Source: Pirellulaceae bacterium (GTDB taxonomy: Bacteria > Planctomycetota > Planctomycetia > Pirellulales > Pirellulaceae). From it: a DNA stretch of 57,458 nucleotides. The position numbers and the translations under genes were made by a program. Below the pieces are notes generated by a model, which was not told the DNA's origin, searched no databases, and worked only from the letters and a program-made list of their open reading frames with translations. Positions 16,829-26,562 of the stretch are shown in pieces (the stretch's first letter is position 1; each line of letters starts with the position of its first letter). The stretch spans positions 1 to 57,458 of the forward strand of contig JAGYIQ010000015.1 in the NCBI GenBank assembly GCA_018402565.1, written 5' to 3'.

Positions 16829-19450
16829 ATGAGCACCACGCCAATGATGAAGCAGTACGAAGAGGCCAAAGCGGCATGCGGGGACGCGATCCTGCTGTTC
16901 CGTATGGGGGACTTTTACGAGTTATTCCACCAGGACGCAGTGGTGGCCTCGAAGGTCTTGGGGCTGACGTTAACCAGTCGCGACAAGTCCTCCAACCCCA
17001 CCCCCATGGCGGGTTTTCCGCACCACCAGTTGGAGGGGTATCTGGGCAAACTGATCCGGGCCGGGCATCGCGTGGCCGTGTGCGATCAGATGGAAAATCC
17101 CGCCACCGCCAAGGGGCTCGTGCGGCGTGAGGTCACGCGGGTGGTCAGTCCTGGGACGGCGATCGATGACGATTTGATCGATCCGCGCCAACCCAACTAT
17201 TTGCTCGGCATCAAACTGGGGAAGGTCACGACTCGCGAACCAGACGCCGACTGCGGGCTGGCGTGGATCGACCTGTCGACGGGCCAGTTCTTCGCGATGA
17301 CGTGCCCCTTGGCGGCGTTGGCCACCGAGATCGCTCGGGTGGCGCCCAGTGAGATTCTGTTTTCGGAGTCCGAGCAAGCTCAGTTGCGTGGCTTGCCGCT
17401 GGACGTGATGCTCTCCAGTCGCCCGCATTGGAGCTTCAATCTGGCGCAGGCCAAGACCGTCTTGCAGGACCATTTCCAGGTCGCTGGGATGGCCGGTTTT
17501 GGCTTTGCCGACGAGGACATCTTGCCCCTCCAGGCCGCCGGCGGCGTGCTGACCTATTTGCGCGAAACGCAAAAATATTCGCTCGCTCACGTCGATCGCC
17601 TGATCCCTTACCAACGCGGCCGCAACCTGGAGATCGACAATGCCACGCGCCGCAGTCTGGAGCTGACCACCACGATTCGCTCGGGTAGCCGGCAGGGCTC
17701 GCTGCTGTCGGTGTTGGATCAAAGTGTCACCACGATGGGCTCGCGAGTGATCGTCGATTGGCTGAATAACCCTTTGACAGACATCGTCGCCATCGAGCGA
17801 CGGTTGGACGCGGTGGAGGCCTTTGTTCGCAACGATCGCGTCGTCAAGGATCTGGGCGAACTGTTGACACAGGTGCATGACCTGGAGCGGTCGGTGTCCA
17901 AGGTGACCACCGGTCGCGCCAGCCCGCGGGACTTGGCGTTGATCGCGGTGACCCTGTCGCGACTGCCGCGGATCAAGGCCAAATTGGAGGGGCACCCTGC
18001 CCCGCTGTTGCAAACCTTGCATGATCAGATTCGGCTGTTCGAGAGCCTGCGGAGTGAGTTGACGACGGCCCTGAACGAGGACTGCCCACCGACGACCAAA
18101 GATGGCGGGTTTATTCGGACGGGCTACGATCCGCGGTTGGACGAACTGCGGGGGCTGGCGGCTGGCGGTAAAGATTGGATCGCCAACTATCAAGCCACGA
18201 TCACCGCGGAGAGTGGCATCTCCAGTCTGAAGGTGGGCTACAACCGAGTGTTCGGTTACTACTTGGAGGTGACCAACACGCATCGCGAAAAGATTCCGCC
18301 CACGTTCATTCGCAAGCAAACCCTGAAGAACGCCGAACGCTACATCACTCCGGAGTTAAAGGAATACGAAGAAAAGATTCTCTCGGCGGATGACCAGGCC
18401 TTGCAGTTGGAGTTGGAGTTGTTCGAGGGGTTGCGGGTGGCGGTGCTCCGTGAGGGCAACGCGCTCCGCGAGACGGCTCGAGCGATTGCTCAGATCGATG
18501 CCCTGCGCGGCTTGGCTGTCCTGGCGGCGCGGCATGGCTACTGCCGACCCAAGTTGACCGACGGCCAGGACCTGCGGATCGAGGGCGGCCGGCACCCAGT
18601 GCTGGATGCCAGCAACCCGGAAATGGCGTTTGTCCCCAACGATACGGTCCTGAATCACGAAGCCGGGCTGATCGCCTTGATCACGGGCCCGAACATGGCG
18701 GGCAAGAGCACCTACATTCGGCAAGTCGCCTTATTGACGCTGATGGCCCAGATGGGGTCGTTTGTTCCGGCCAAACACGCGACGCTGGGCGTGGTCGATC
18801 GGATTTACGCGCGGGTCGGCGCCAGCGACGAGTTGGCGCGGGGCCAGAGTACCTTCATGGTGGAGATGACCGAGACGGCGCACATTCTCAACACGGCGAC
18901 GGATCGCAGCTTGATTATTCTGGACGAGATCGGTCGCGGCACCAGTACCTACGACGGCGTGTCGTTGGCCTGGGCGATCGTCGAGTTCATCCACGACGAA
19001 CTCAAGGCGCGGACCCTGTTCGCCACCCATTACCACGAGCTGACGGATCTGGCCAAGGAATTGCCGCTGGTGCAGAACCTGACGGTTTTGGTCCGCGAGT
19101 GGGAAGAGAAGATCGTGTTTTTGCACCAGATTGTGCCGGGGGCGACGGATAAGAGTTACGGCATCCATGTCGCTCGTTTGGCCGGGATTCCGGCCGCGGT
19201 CAACCAACGAGCCAAGGAGGTCTTGGCCAAGCTGGAGTCGGATTACTTGACCCCCGAAAATCAGCCGAAATTGTCGCGGCGGAAGCCAAAGTCGGATAGG
19301 ATTCAATTGACCTTGTTCGGCCCCGCGACCCACCCGTTGCTGGACGCGATTCGCGACCTCGACACCGACGCCCTGACCCCGCTGCAGAGTCTGCAGTTGA
19401 TCCACGATTGGCAGGCCCGGCTCCGCGACGAGTCGCTGGCGAACGCCTAG
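16829..19450 (+). CDS. mutS: DNA mismatch repair protein MutS
   Basis: Recognises base mismatches and small loops and recruits MutL. The N-terminal mismatch-binding domain has GDAILLFRMGDFYELFHQDA, including the Phe-x-Glu-type element near FYELF. The connector, lever and clamp follow. The ATPase has Walker A GPNMAGKST (residues 620-628), Walker B LIILDEIGRGTSTYDG and the conserved ATHYHEL. Length 873 is typical of MutS1. ATG 16829 is the natural start. The TAG stop lies inside the first four bases (CTAG) of a family B palindromic element. MutL is found in the same window at 33.7-36.0 kb, in frameshifted form. Confidence 0.98.
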   Translation: MSTTPMMKQYEEAKAACGDAILLFRMGDFYELFHQDAVVASKVLGLTLTSRDKSSNPTPMAGFPHHQLEGYLGKLIRAGHRVAVCDQMENPATAKGLVRREVTRVVSPGTAIDDDLIDPRQPNYLLGIKLGKVTTREPDADCGLAWIDLSTGQFFAMTCPLAALATEIARVAPSEILFSESEQAQLRGLPLDVMLSSRPHWSFNLAQAKTVLQDHFQVAGMAGFGFADEDILPLQAAGGVLTYLRETQKYSLAHVDRLIPYQRGRNLEIDNATRRSLELTTTIRSGSRQGSLLSVLDQSVTTMGSRVIVDWLNNPLTDIVAIERRLDAVEAFVRNDRVVKDLGELLTQVHDLERSVSKVTTGRASPRDLALIAVTLSRLPRIKAKLEGHPAPLLQTLHDQIRLFESLRSELTTALNEDCPPTTKDGGFIRTGYDPRLDELRGLAAGGKDWIANYQATITAESGISSLKVGYNRVFGYYLEVTNTHREKIPPTFIRKQTLKNAERYITPELKEYEEKILSADDQALQLELELFEGLRVAVLREGNALRETARAIAQIDALRGLAVLAARHGYCRPKLTDGQDLRIEGGRHPVLDASNPEMAFVPNDTVLNHEAGLIALITGPNMAGKSTYIRQVALLTLMAQMGSFVPAKHATLGVVDRIYARVGASDELARGQSTFMVEMTETAHILNTATDRSLIILDEIGRGTSTYDGVSLAWAIVEFIHDELKARTLFATHYHELTDLAKELPLVQNLTVLVREWEEKIVFLHQIVPGATDKSYGIHVARLAGIPAAVNQRAKEVLAKLESDYLTPENQPKLSRRKPKSDRIQLTLFGPATHPLLDAIRDLDTDALTPLQSLQLIHDWQARLRDESLANA

Positions 19451-19559
19451 TGCTTTGTCACAGCCAAAACTTGGGGTGTGGCAAAGGGGTCAGGCGTCAA
19501 TTGTGCGCAGCACCCGTAGGGCCGTTCCGGCAACTAACTCCTGACCCCTTTACCACACG
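19447..19559. repeat. Truncated palindromic element, family B
   Basis: The copy begins with CTAGTGCTTTGTCAC exactly at the mutS stop codon and contains the inner palindrome arms TGTGGCAAAGGGGTCAGGCG and a slightly diverged complement. The loop is close to that of the copy at 7794-7938. The right outer terminal repeat is missing. The stem may terminate mutS transcription. Confidence 0.88.
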
Positions 19560-19598
19560 CCGGCCAACCGCCCGGTCCCACTGGCTCCCAATGGGGGT

Positions 19599-19648
19599 GT
19601 AACATTCGTGTTACGAAACCCAAACAATCGATTGGGGACGTCTATAAT
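19599..19648 (+). promoter_or_regulatory. Hairpin and -10-like box upstream of the TPR/CRTAC1 genes
   Basis: GTAACA TTCG TGTTAC at 19599-19614 is a perfect 6-bp inverted repeat with a TTCG loop. TATAAT lies at 19643-19648, 57 bp before the TPR gene start. No strong -35 box is present. The inverted repeat could be an operator or a weak terminator for mutS. Confidence 0.35.
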
Positions 19649-19704
19649 GCGGAGGGGTGCCGGAGCACGGCTTGTCAGTCTCACTCGCGTGGAATTCATG
19701 GCTT

Positions 19705-20955
19705 ATGGAAACCAAGAAGTTCTTGTTATTGATTGGCGTGGCGGCACCGATCGCGATCGTGGCGGTGTGGGTGATCTCTTGGTACCAAGAGTTGCCGTTG
19801 CGGACGGCCGCGTTTTATCGTGAATCGGGCGATGTCGGCGCCGCGATTGCGCAAGTGGACCAGTACTTGGTGGCCTACCCCGAGAACGTGCAGGCCCTGT
19901 CGCTCAAGGCCCAGTTGTTCTGTGACTCGGGGCGATTCCGCGATGCGATTTTGATCTACGAACGCGTCGGACCGGCCACGGCGGAGGATTGGCTCAGTTA
20001 CACCAAAGCGTTAGCGGCCACGCAGCGGTGGAATGCGGCCGCCGCGACTGCGGCCACCTACGAGGCTCAGTACGGCGCGCACGCCGACAACTATTTGTGG
20101 GGCGTGATCAGCCTGACCAACATGGGACGGTTGGATGAAGCAATTGTGATGAGCGAGAAATTAGCTCAGTTGGAGGGTCGGGAATCGCAGGGACTGCTGC
20201 TGTACGGCGAATTGAAGGCCCGGCAGAGTGCCAACGAGGAGGCGGTCAACGCCTACAAGAAGGCGTTGGAATTGAATCCCTCGGCGGCCGATTTGCACAT
20301 TCCGGCTGAAGCGGTCTTCGAGAGCTTTGCCACCTTACTGCTGGACTTGGGACGATCGGCCGAGGCCTTGGAAGTGATCGATCGCGGCTTGGCCATCAGC
20401 GACACGTCGGGTTTGCATCACCAACGCGGCTTGGCCTTGCTGAGTTTGGGACGCGGGGAAGAGGCTCGCGAAGAATGGTTGGCGGCCAATAAGTCGGCTC
20501 CCAACGTGGCCTCACTCCTGGAGATGGCTCGCCAGTACCTGAACGAGGGCGATCCGACACGAGCGTTGGCGGTGATGCGTCATTTGCAAAATATGGAGGA
20601 AATCGACAGTCAGGTAGCTTATTTGATGCAGTCGATCAGCGATGCCTTGGGCAAGACCGAGGATGCAGGCAAATGGCGTGAGGTGCACGATAAACTGCGC
20701 CGCCAGGAGGCCGTGGAGGGCTCGATGAGCCAAGTGATTACCACTCAGCCCTACAACAGTTGGAGCGTGGTCTTCCGCGCCTACTTCAGCAGCAAGTACC
20801 AACGCTGGCAAGAGGCCAGTGACATGTTGCAGACGGTCGAAAAAGACTTTTTGGAAGAAGACGCTTACTTGGTCCTGCGGGACGCGATCGGGGCTCAGAA
20901 GCTCGGGCCGGAAGTCTTGGAAGCCTTCAGCAAAAAAATCGCCATCTCTCAATAA
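19705..20955 (+). CDS. Membrane-anchored tetratricopeptide-repeat protein
   Basis: From ATG 19705 the protein is 416 residues. One N-terminal hydrophobic helix (about residues 3-23, LLLIGVAAPIAIVAVWVISW) anchors it, and the rest is alpha-helical TPR. Recognisable repeat pieces are AYKKALELNPSAADL, GRSAEALEVIDRGLAIS and GDPTRALAVMRHL. TPR scaffolds mediate protein-protein contacts, probably on the outer face of the membrane here. It is followed after 9 bp by the CRTAC1 lipoprotein gene, so the two form an operon. TPR plus ASPIC/UnbV pairs are common in planctomycetes (family knowledge), though no mechanism is established. A GTG at 19657 is a longer but less likely start. Confidence 0.85.
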   Translation: METKKFLLLIGVAAPIAIVAVWVISWYQELPLRTAAFYRESGDVGAAIAQVDQYLVAYPENVQALSLKAQLFCDSGRFRDAILIYERVGPATAEDWLSYTKALAATQRWNAAAATAATYEAQYGAHADNYLWGVISLTNMGRLDEAIVMSEKLAQLEGRESQGLLLYGELKARQSANEEAVNAYKKALELNPSAADLHIPAEAVFESFATLLLDLGRSAEALEVIDRGLAISDTSGLHHQRGLALLSLGRGEEAREEWLAANKSAPNVASLLEMARQYLNEGDPTRALAVMRHLQNMEEIDSQVAYLMQSISDALGKTEDAGKWREVHDKLRRQEAVEGSMSQVITTQPYNSWSVVFRAYFSSKYQRWQEASDMLQTVEKDFLEEDAYLVLRDAIGAQKLGPEVLEAFSKKIAISQ

Positions 20956-20964
20956 GGCCATCCG

Positions 20965-22779
20965 ATGCCACAGGAAGTTCGCAGTGAGCAGCGACGGAAC
21001 CGCGACCGACGGTTGGGTTGGAGACGAGCGGCGGGTCGCTGGCGGGCCGTGGCTTGCCTCGCTGGCAGTGTCCTGGTCGGTTTGATCCTCAGTAGTATTG
21101 GCTGCACGGATTCGGCGGCGCCCCCACCGCCCAAACAGAGTTCCCTCAAGTTGGAAGAGTTGTTGGCGCAGCCCAGCGACTCGGGTGGCGATGCACGGGC
21201 CAGCTCGGGAGTGGACTCGGAGATCCGATTGCGGACGATGGTCGACACCGGCATCGATTTTCATCACCAATCGGGGAACTCGGAAGAACGCCCGTTTCCC
21301 GCCGCCAATGGTTCTGGGGTGGCCGCGTTTGATTACGATTTGGACGGGCACGCCGACTTGTTCTTCGCCAACGGCACGAACTTCCCCGTGGACTTGGGCA
21401 ATCGCCAGCACGTGGATGCGTTGTATCGTAACCGCAGCCAGTGGCAGTTTCAAAATGTGTCGACCGTGACGGGTGTGGACCATGCCGGGTATTCAGCGGG
21501 CGTGACCGTCGGCGACTACAACCACGACGGTTTTCCGGACCTGTACGTGACGTGTTACGGCGAAAATCGTCTGTACGAGAACCAAGGCGATGGCAGCTTC
21601 ATCGAGCGAGCGGCGCTGGCGGGAGTCAATGATCCGAATTGGGGGACCAGTGCGGTGTGGTTCGACTTGAACAACGACGGTCTGTTGGATCTGTACGTGG
21701 GTAACTACGGTATCTGGAGTTTGGAGACGAACAAGTTCTGCCACGGCCATCGAGAAGAAATTCGGATCTTCTGCAGTCCTACCTCAGTGGATCCCGCCCC
21801 CGATTTTCTCTTCTTGAATCGCGGCGACGGCACCTTCGAGGACATCTCGGCGGCATCCCAAGTCACACGGCGCATGTCGCGAACCCAAGGTGTGTTAGCG
21901 GCCGACTTCAACGGCGATGGTTGGGTGGACTTGTATCTGGGTAACGACATGCATGCCAACTCCCTGTTCCTCAATCGCCAGGATGGGACGTTTGTCGATG
22001 AAACCGACGTCAGCGGCGTGGGCTACAGCAGCGATGGCAAGACGCAGGCCGGCATGGGTGTTGCCGCTGCTGATATTAATCATAATTTGGATTTGGAGAT
22101 TTTTGTCACCAACTACATGTCCGAGAACAATAATCTGTACCAGCAGCGATCTCCGGGGCGGTACGGGGACCAGAGTAATTCGCAGGGCTTGGCCGCCGAT
22201 TCGTTGTCGTGGGTGGGTTGGGGGACGGCGTTTGTGGATTTGAATTTGGACCGTTGGGCCGATTTGATTGTGACCAATGGGCATACGGACGACAACAAGC
22301 CGAACCAACCCTATGCCCAGCCGGCATTTGTGTGGCAGAACAACCAGGGGCGATTCAGCAAGATCTCGTCCGCTTCGGGCGACTACTTGGCTGGCGCGCA
22401 TGTGGGCCGCGGGTTGGCGGTGGTTGATTTGGACAACGACGGTCGACCGGATTTGGCGTTCGCCCATCTGGGGTTCCCCCCGGCGGTGGTCCGCAACGAG
22501 ACGCCGACCGAGCAGCCCTGGGTGTTGGAATTGGAGGGTGTCGCCGCCAATCGCGACGCGGTGGGGGCCACGGTGACGATCAAGTCGTCGCAGGGAACGA
22601 CGATTCATCATCGCTTGGGGGGTGGCAGTTATTTGTCGCACAATGACAGTCGCTTATGGATTCCTTACGAGTCCGGCGGGGTTGAAGCCACGATCCGTTG
22701 GCAAGACGGCCAGACCTCGACGGTCGAGTTGTCAGGCCTACCTCGCGGCCAACTCCTCGTGCTGCGCCAGGCCCCCTGA
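20965..22779 (+). CDS. CRTAC1-family lipoprotein (FG-GAP/VCBS propeller with ASPIC/UnbV domain)
   Basis: Exported beta-propeller protein of 604 residues. A basic N terminus and hydrophobic stretch end in SSIGC at about residue 47, which looks like a lipobox. FG-GAP blades carry calcium-binding DxDxDG-type loops: DYDLDGHADLF, DYNHDGFPDLY, DLNNDGLLDLY, DFNGDGWVDLY, DLDNDGRPDLA. The C-terminal 70 residues are an ASPIC/UnbV domain (GATVTIKS, GGGSYLSHND, IRWQDGQTSTVEL). It is second in an operon with the TPR protein. The role is unknown; an extracellular adhesion or scaffold function is suggested only by similarity to cartilage acidic protein. Confidence 0.92.
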   Translation: MPQEVRSEQRRNRDRRLGWRRAAGRWRAVACLAGSVLVGLILSSIGCTDSAAPPPPKQSSLKLEELLAQPSDSGGDARASSGVDSEIRLRTMVDTGIDFHHQSGNSEERPFPAANGSGVAAFDYDLDGHADLFFANGTNFPVDLGNRQHVDALYRNRSQWQFQNVSTVTGVDHAGYSAGVTVGDYNHDGFPDLYVTCYGENRLYENQGDGSFIERAALAGVNDPNWGTSAVWFDLNNDGLLDLYVGNYGIWSLETNKFCHGHREEIRIFCSPTSVDPAPDFLFLNRGDGTFEDISAASQVTRRMSRTQGVLAADFNGDGWVDLYLGNDMHANSLFLNRQDGTFVDETDVSGVGYSSDGKTQAGMGVAAADINHNLDLEIFVTNYMSENNNLYQQRSPGRYGDQSNSQGLAADSLSWVGWGTAFVDLNLDRWADLIVTNGHTDDNKPNQPYAQPAFVWQNNQGRFSKISSASGDYLAGAHVGRGLAVVDLDNDGRPDLAFAHLGFPPAVVRNETPTEQPWVLELEGVAANRDAVGATVTIKSSQGTTIHHRLGGGSYLSHNDSRLWIPYESGGVEATIRWQDGQTSTVELSGLPRGQLLVLRQAP

Positions 22780-22817
22780 GCCGGAACAATCCCCCCCGGC
22801 CTCTTGGCCGTCCTGCC

Positions 22818-23117
22818 CAAAATCGCACTCGTACCTGCACTCGTACTCGTACTTGCACTCGTACTCGTAATCGTGCTCGTGCTCGTGCTCGTAATCGTAC
22901 TCGAATCCAGCACGGTTGAAGCGAGCCGAACTCCTTTGTCCGTTGTCCTTTGTCCTTTGTTGTCACCTTTTTGTAATCGTGCTCGTGCTCGTGCTCGTAA
23001 TCGTAATCGAATCCAGCACAGTTGAAGCGAGCCGAACTCCTCTGTCCGTTGTCCTCTGTCCTTTGTTGTCAGCTCTTTGTAATCGTACTCGTAATCGTAC
23101 TCGAATCCAGCACGGTT
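22818..23117. repeat. Three ~100-bp direct repeats with CTCGTA/CTCGTG hexamer runs
   Basis: Degenerate tandem hexamers (CTCGTA, ATCGTG, CTCGTG) are joined to a conserved segment that contains CGAATCCAGCACGGTTGAAG and a TTGTCC-rich tail. The compound unit occurs three times (about 22818-22976, 22977-23078, 23079-23140) with varying hexamer number. Similar hexamer runs recur at 48486-48520 and 48629-48681. Confidence 0.85.
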
Positions 23118-23198
23118 GAAGCGAGCCGAACTCCTTTGTCCTCAATGCTTGTTGGCACCACATGCACGATGATGAAAAAAAACGCCACAAGCTGCTTG

Positions 23199-24000
23199 CC
23201 CCTTGGTCACATCGCCACCGTCGGCTTCATGCCGGCGCGGCGATGACTGACCGGCTACCAGCCCTCCCCCAATAATCAAAAAGAAGGCTCTTTACACTTG
23301 GCCACACGGCCCCCGCGGGTTCACCCGTGGGACCGAAAGTTTGGCAGCGAGAACGCTCCCCCCAATCATCAAGAAGAAGGCTCTTTACCCCTTGGTCACA
23401 CCGCCCGAGACGGCGAGAACGCACAGGACCACTCGAGCAGAGTGTAGGAAAGGCGCGGTCTCGGACTAACCCGACTCCTCCCCGGCTCCTTGGGTCAAAT
23501 ACAGCTGCTCGCGAGTGGTTCCGTTTCCATGGCTTTTTGACATAGCCATACTCGTTAAACCCAGGCACCCCAGCCGTCGCTCTGTTTGGCGTATTGGTGT
23601 TCCTGGTCCGCTCAGCATCATCCCACGACGCGGTCACGCTGCTCGGCAGCCTCGTTGTGCTCCCGTGAGGCAGCGAGGTGGGCCAAGGTAGCAGGCACTC
23701 TCCGAGTGCCGTCCGCCAAATGTTGGAAGTCTGGAAACGCTGGTCATTGTGGGTTTGTGGGACCCCTGTTTTCTGGATTAGTGACGATTAGCGTCGATTA
23801 GTTTTCCACCCGCCTTCAGGGTTAACCAGCACTGGAAATTTTCTGAGGAATCCAGTAGCGATAAGGTTGGTTCGGGCCCGAGCCGTTCCTGCACTGTTTA
23901 ATGTTGAGTTTTGTTTGCCACACGCGTAAATGGCGATGTGACCAAGGGGCAGAGAGCCTTCTTTTTGATTATTGGGGGAGGTTGGTAGCTGGTCAGTCAT
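23199..24000. repeat. Inverted pair of repeat family C flanking ~630 bp
   Basis: The left copy (about 23199-23300) reads CCCCTTGGTCACATCGCC, then GGCTTCATGCCGGCG, GATGACTGACCGGCTACC and CCAATAATCAAAAAGAAGG. The right copy (about 23933-24000) carries the complement of the GATGACTGACC to AAGAAGGCTCT portion and of CCCCTTGGTCACATCGCC. A third partial copy lies at 23358-23410 and a fourth at 37898-37975. No transposase lies between the copies. Confidence 0.75.
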
Positions 24001-24063
24001 GCCTCCACCGGGACGAGCCCGGATGGTGGGCGAGGAAAGCGTCCTGCTGCTGGTTGGAGGTGA

Positions 24064-24650
24064 GATAGGGACAGAGGAATGGGGACAGGGGAATGGGGCC
24101 AGGGGAATGGGGACAGAGGAATGGGGACAGAGGAATGGGGATAGGGGAATGAGGACAGAGGGATGGGGCCAGAGGAATGGGGACAGTGGAATGGGGACAG
24201 AGGAATGGGGACAGAGGAATGGGGATAGGGGAATGAGGACAGGGGAATGGGGACAGGGGAATGGGGACAGAGGAATGGGGACAGAGGAATGGGGACAGAG
24301 GAATGAGGACAGAGGAATGGGGAGAGAGGAATGGGGACAGAGGAATGAGGACAGAGGAATGGGGACAGGGGAATGGGGACAGAGGAATAGGGACAGGGGA
24401 ATGGGGAGAGAGGAATGGGGACAGAGGAATGAGGAGAGAGGAATGAGGAGAGAGGAATGAGGACAGGGGAATGGGGAGAGAGGAATGAGGACAGGGGAAT
24501 GGGGAGAGAGGAATGGGGAGAGAGGAATGAGGAGAGAGGAATGAGGAGAGAGGAATGAGGAGAGAGGAATGGGGAGAGAGGGATGGGGCCAGAGGAATGG
24601 GGCGAGAGGAATGGGGCGAGAGGAATGGGGCGAGAGGAATGGGGTGGGCT
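24064..24650. repeat. 14-bp minisatellite (GAATGGGGACAGAG type)
   Basis: About 40 imperfect tandem copies of a 14-bp unit cover almost 590 bp, with variants GAATGAGGACAGAG, GAATGGGGAGAGAG and GAATGGGGCGAGAG. The array is stop-free over long stretches on both strands. This yields low-complexity ORFs rich in Glu-Trp-Gly on one strand and Pro-Ser-His on the other. These are not credible proteins. Confidence 0.93.
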
Positions 24651-24746
24651 GTCTACCCGCATCTCTCTGTTGGTTGGCAGTGAGGAATGGGCGCGAGTAC
24701 CGACAAACGGTCGGAAGTATGGGCTACGTTGTGAAATACTCGTAAA

Positions 24747-26453
24747 TCAAGCGGCGGTGGGGACCGTGGGAGTGTTGGGTTGGCGGGAGAATAGGCCGAG
24801 GATCAGGCCCAGCAGGAAGACGGCCAGGACAATACCGCCGGAGACAAAGTACTGTTGGCTCCAGGCGTATTCGATGCTGCGGTACAGCATAAAAGCCGAG
24901 GCGGTGGCGAAGATCAGGTTGGGCAGCGGATACGCCCACGTTTTGACTGGGCGCGGGCGGTCGGGGTCCGTCACCCGCAGGAGCATCTGGCCGAGGACGA
25001 CGAGCGTCAAAAATCCCCAGAAAACGGGGCGCTGACGGCGACCAGTTCATCGAAGGGGTTCGGACTCTGGAAGATGCGTGACTCCAGCGATAGCCAACGG
25101 CCCAGTGGACCGGTTAGGCCCGAGCAAGCGGCCAGGAGCAACAGCGTCGCCAGCCACTGGGCGATGATCGCTGCCCGCGGAATCTGGGTGTCGCTGTTCC
25201 AGCGGGCGAAGCGTTGGAACCAGTGGTGCTGCTGGCCGGCGGCATAATAGATTCGGGGACTGGTGATCAGCATCGCATTGACGGCCCCCAGACAGGAGAT
25301 ACCCACCAGCAGGCCCAGTAGGCCGCGAATCCACGAACTCCAAGCCCCCAGCCCCGGGTCTCAAATTGCCGTTGCAGCATTTCGGCTGGTGCGTTCTTGG
25401 CCTGTTGCAGTCCGCTCAACCCCAAATTGGCGATCAGGACCCAGTTCACGTAGAGGTAGACGAGGGTCACGATCGCCAGGCCCAGGAACAACGCGCGGGG
25501 GAGGTTGCGGTTGGGGTCGCGGACCTCGCCGGCGACAAACGAGATGTCATTCCAGCCGCCAAAGCTGTACATAACAAACACCAGCCGCCATCAACAGGCC
25601 CGACACTGCGACCGACCAATCCCGCGGGGCTGCCTGCGGGGCGGTTGGTGGTGGCTCCTCGCCCACCGCCGCGGTCTGCTCGGGGCTGGTCGCGCGCCGG
25701 GCCTGTCTCGCCCGGCTGAGTTTCACTCGGCACGGTCTGTCCGTTGGCGGTCTGTCCGTTCCCAGTTTCACCGGCCGGAGTTTCACTCTTCTGCTTTTCT
25801 CCGGCTTGCGTCTCGTCGACCGGCGGCATTTCAACGGAGGTCATTCTTGCGGGGGCAGGACGACATTGGAAGTTCCAGTTCGGGTCGTGGTGGCGTCGGC
25901 CGCTACTTCCCCTCAGCGCGGGGAAGCTCCTCGATGAGGCAGACCAGCAACAGTCCGGTGACTTTGCAGCGGGTCAGCAGGTTTTGGCTCCATTGGCCGA
26001 CGCGGACGCCGCACAGGTTGAGCACGGCCAGGAGGCTGGACGCCCAGGGAGGCGAAGAGGAACACGCCGAGCCATTGGAGGCCGTCGGCGGCTTCACTGC
26101 CGAACAGGGCGAAGGTGATGGCCATGGCGGCCATGTTGGCGGGTCGCAGGATCCAGCCGGTGACCCAGGCATATTGGAAGGACATGTAGCGTCCGCAGGC
26201 TTCGCGAATGTAGACGTACTCGCCGCCGTCCTCGTTGTAAGCGGTCGTCAATTCGGCGAAGCAGAGGGCTCCACAGCAGGCCAAGAAGCTGCCGAACAGC
26301 CAGATCCCGAGGAACTGGGCGGGCGAATCGACTTGTGCGGCGACCCATTGGGGATGTGAAAGATCGCGGCTCCGATGATGGTGCCCACGATGATCGAGGT
26401 GGCGTCGCCCAGGGACAACGTGCGAGCTGGCAGGTGGGGGATGGCGGTTCCAT
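24747..26453 (-). pseudogene. APC-family amino-acid permease, multiple frameshifts
   Basis: Multi-helix cytoplasmic-membrane transporter of the amino acid-polyamine-organocation superfamily. Translated pieces in all three minus frames join in order. LSLGDATSIIVGTIIGAAIF is the first helix with the APC signature. Then come GIWLFGSFLACCGALCFAEL, DGGEYVYIREACGR, AVLNLCGVRVGQWSQNL, FGGWNDISFVAGEVRDPNRN, LGAVNAMLITSPRIYYAAG, and finally a helix ending SGGIVLAVFLLGLILGLF before TGA 24749. At least five frame changes are needed. Between middle helices lies a hydrophilic stretch of Thr/Glu/Gln/Gly repeats (about 25640-25840) not typical of the family. The start is only approximate. Whether this is decay or sequence error is open; neighbouring essential genes show the same pattern. 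Confidence 0.82.
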
Positions 26454-26562
26454 AACGGCTGCCTCAGTCTCGCGGGGGGACGATGGACCAGGGCGTTTTG
26501 CGGGCGAACTTCCGCGTCACTCGCCTTAACGCCTGAGCCCGGGGAGTTTATCATACACGGCC

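Larger units (their letters stand above)
22780..24063. other. Repeat-rich intergenic region without a recognisable gene
   Basis: It holds three CTCGTA-type repeat blocks (22818-23117), two inverted copies of repeat family C (about 23199-23300 and 23933-24000), a further C-like fragment at 23340-23420, and a hairpin GGCACTC/GAGTGCC near 23694. The small ORFs have repetitive or unrecognised translations. The roughly 500 bp at 23430-23930 show no gene. Confidence 0.6.

Noticed and set aside
16970..18319. 449-codon minus-strand open frame
   Set aside because: Antisense shadow of mutS.
22818..23117. Possible CRISPR array or small proteins
   Set aside because: The unit is a degenerate hexamer tract with conserved joints and no unique spacers.
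23972..24662. Proteins of 162 and 221 residues on opposite strands
   Set aside because: Both are translations of the 14-bp minisatellite, with no non-repetitive domain and no ribosome binding site.
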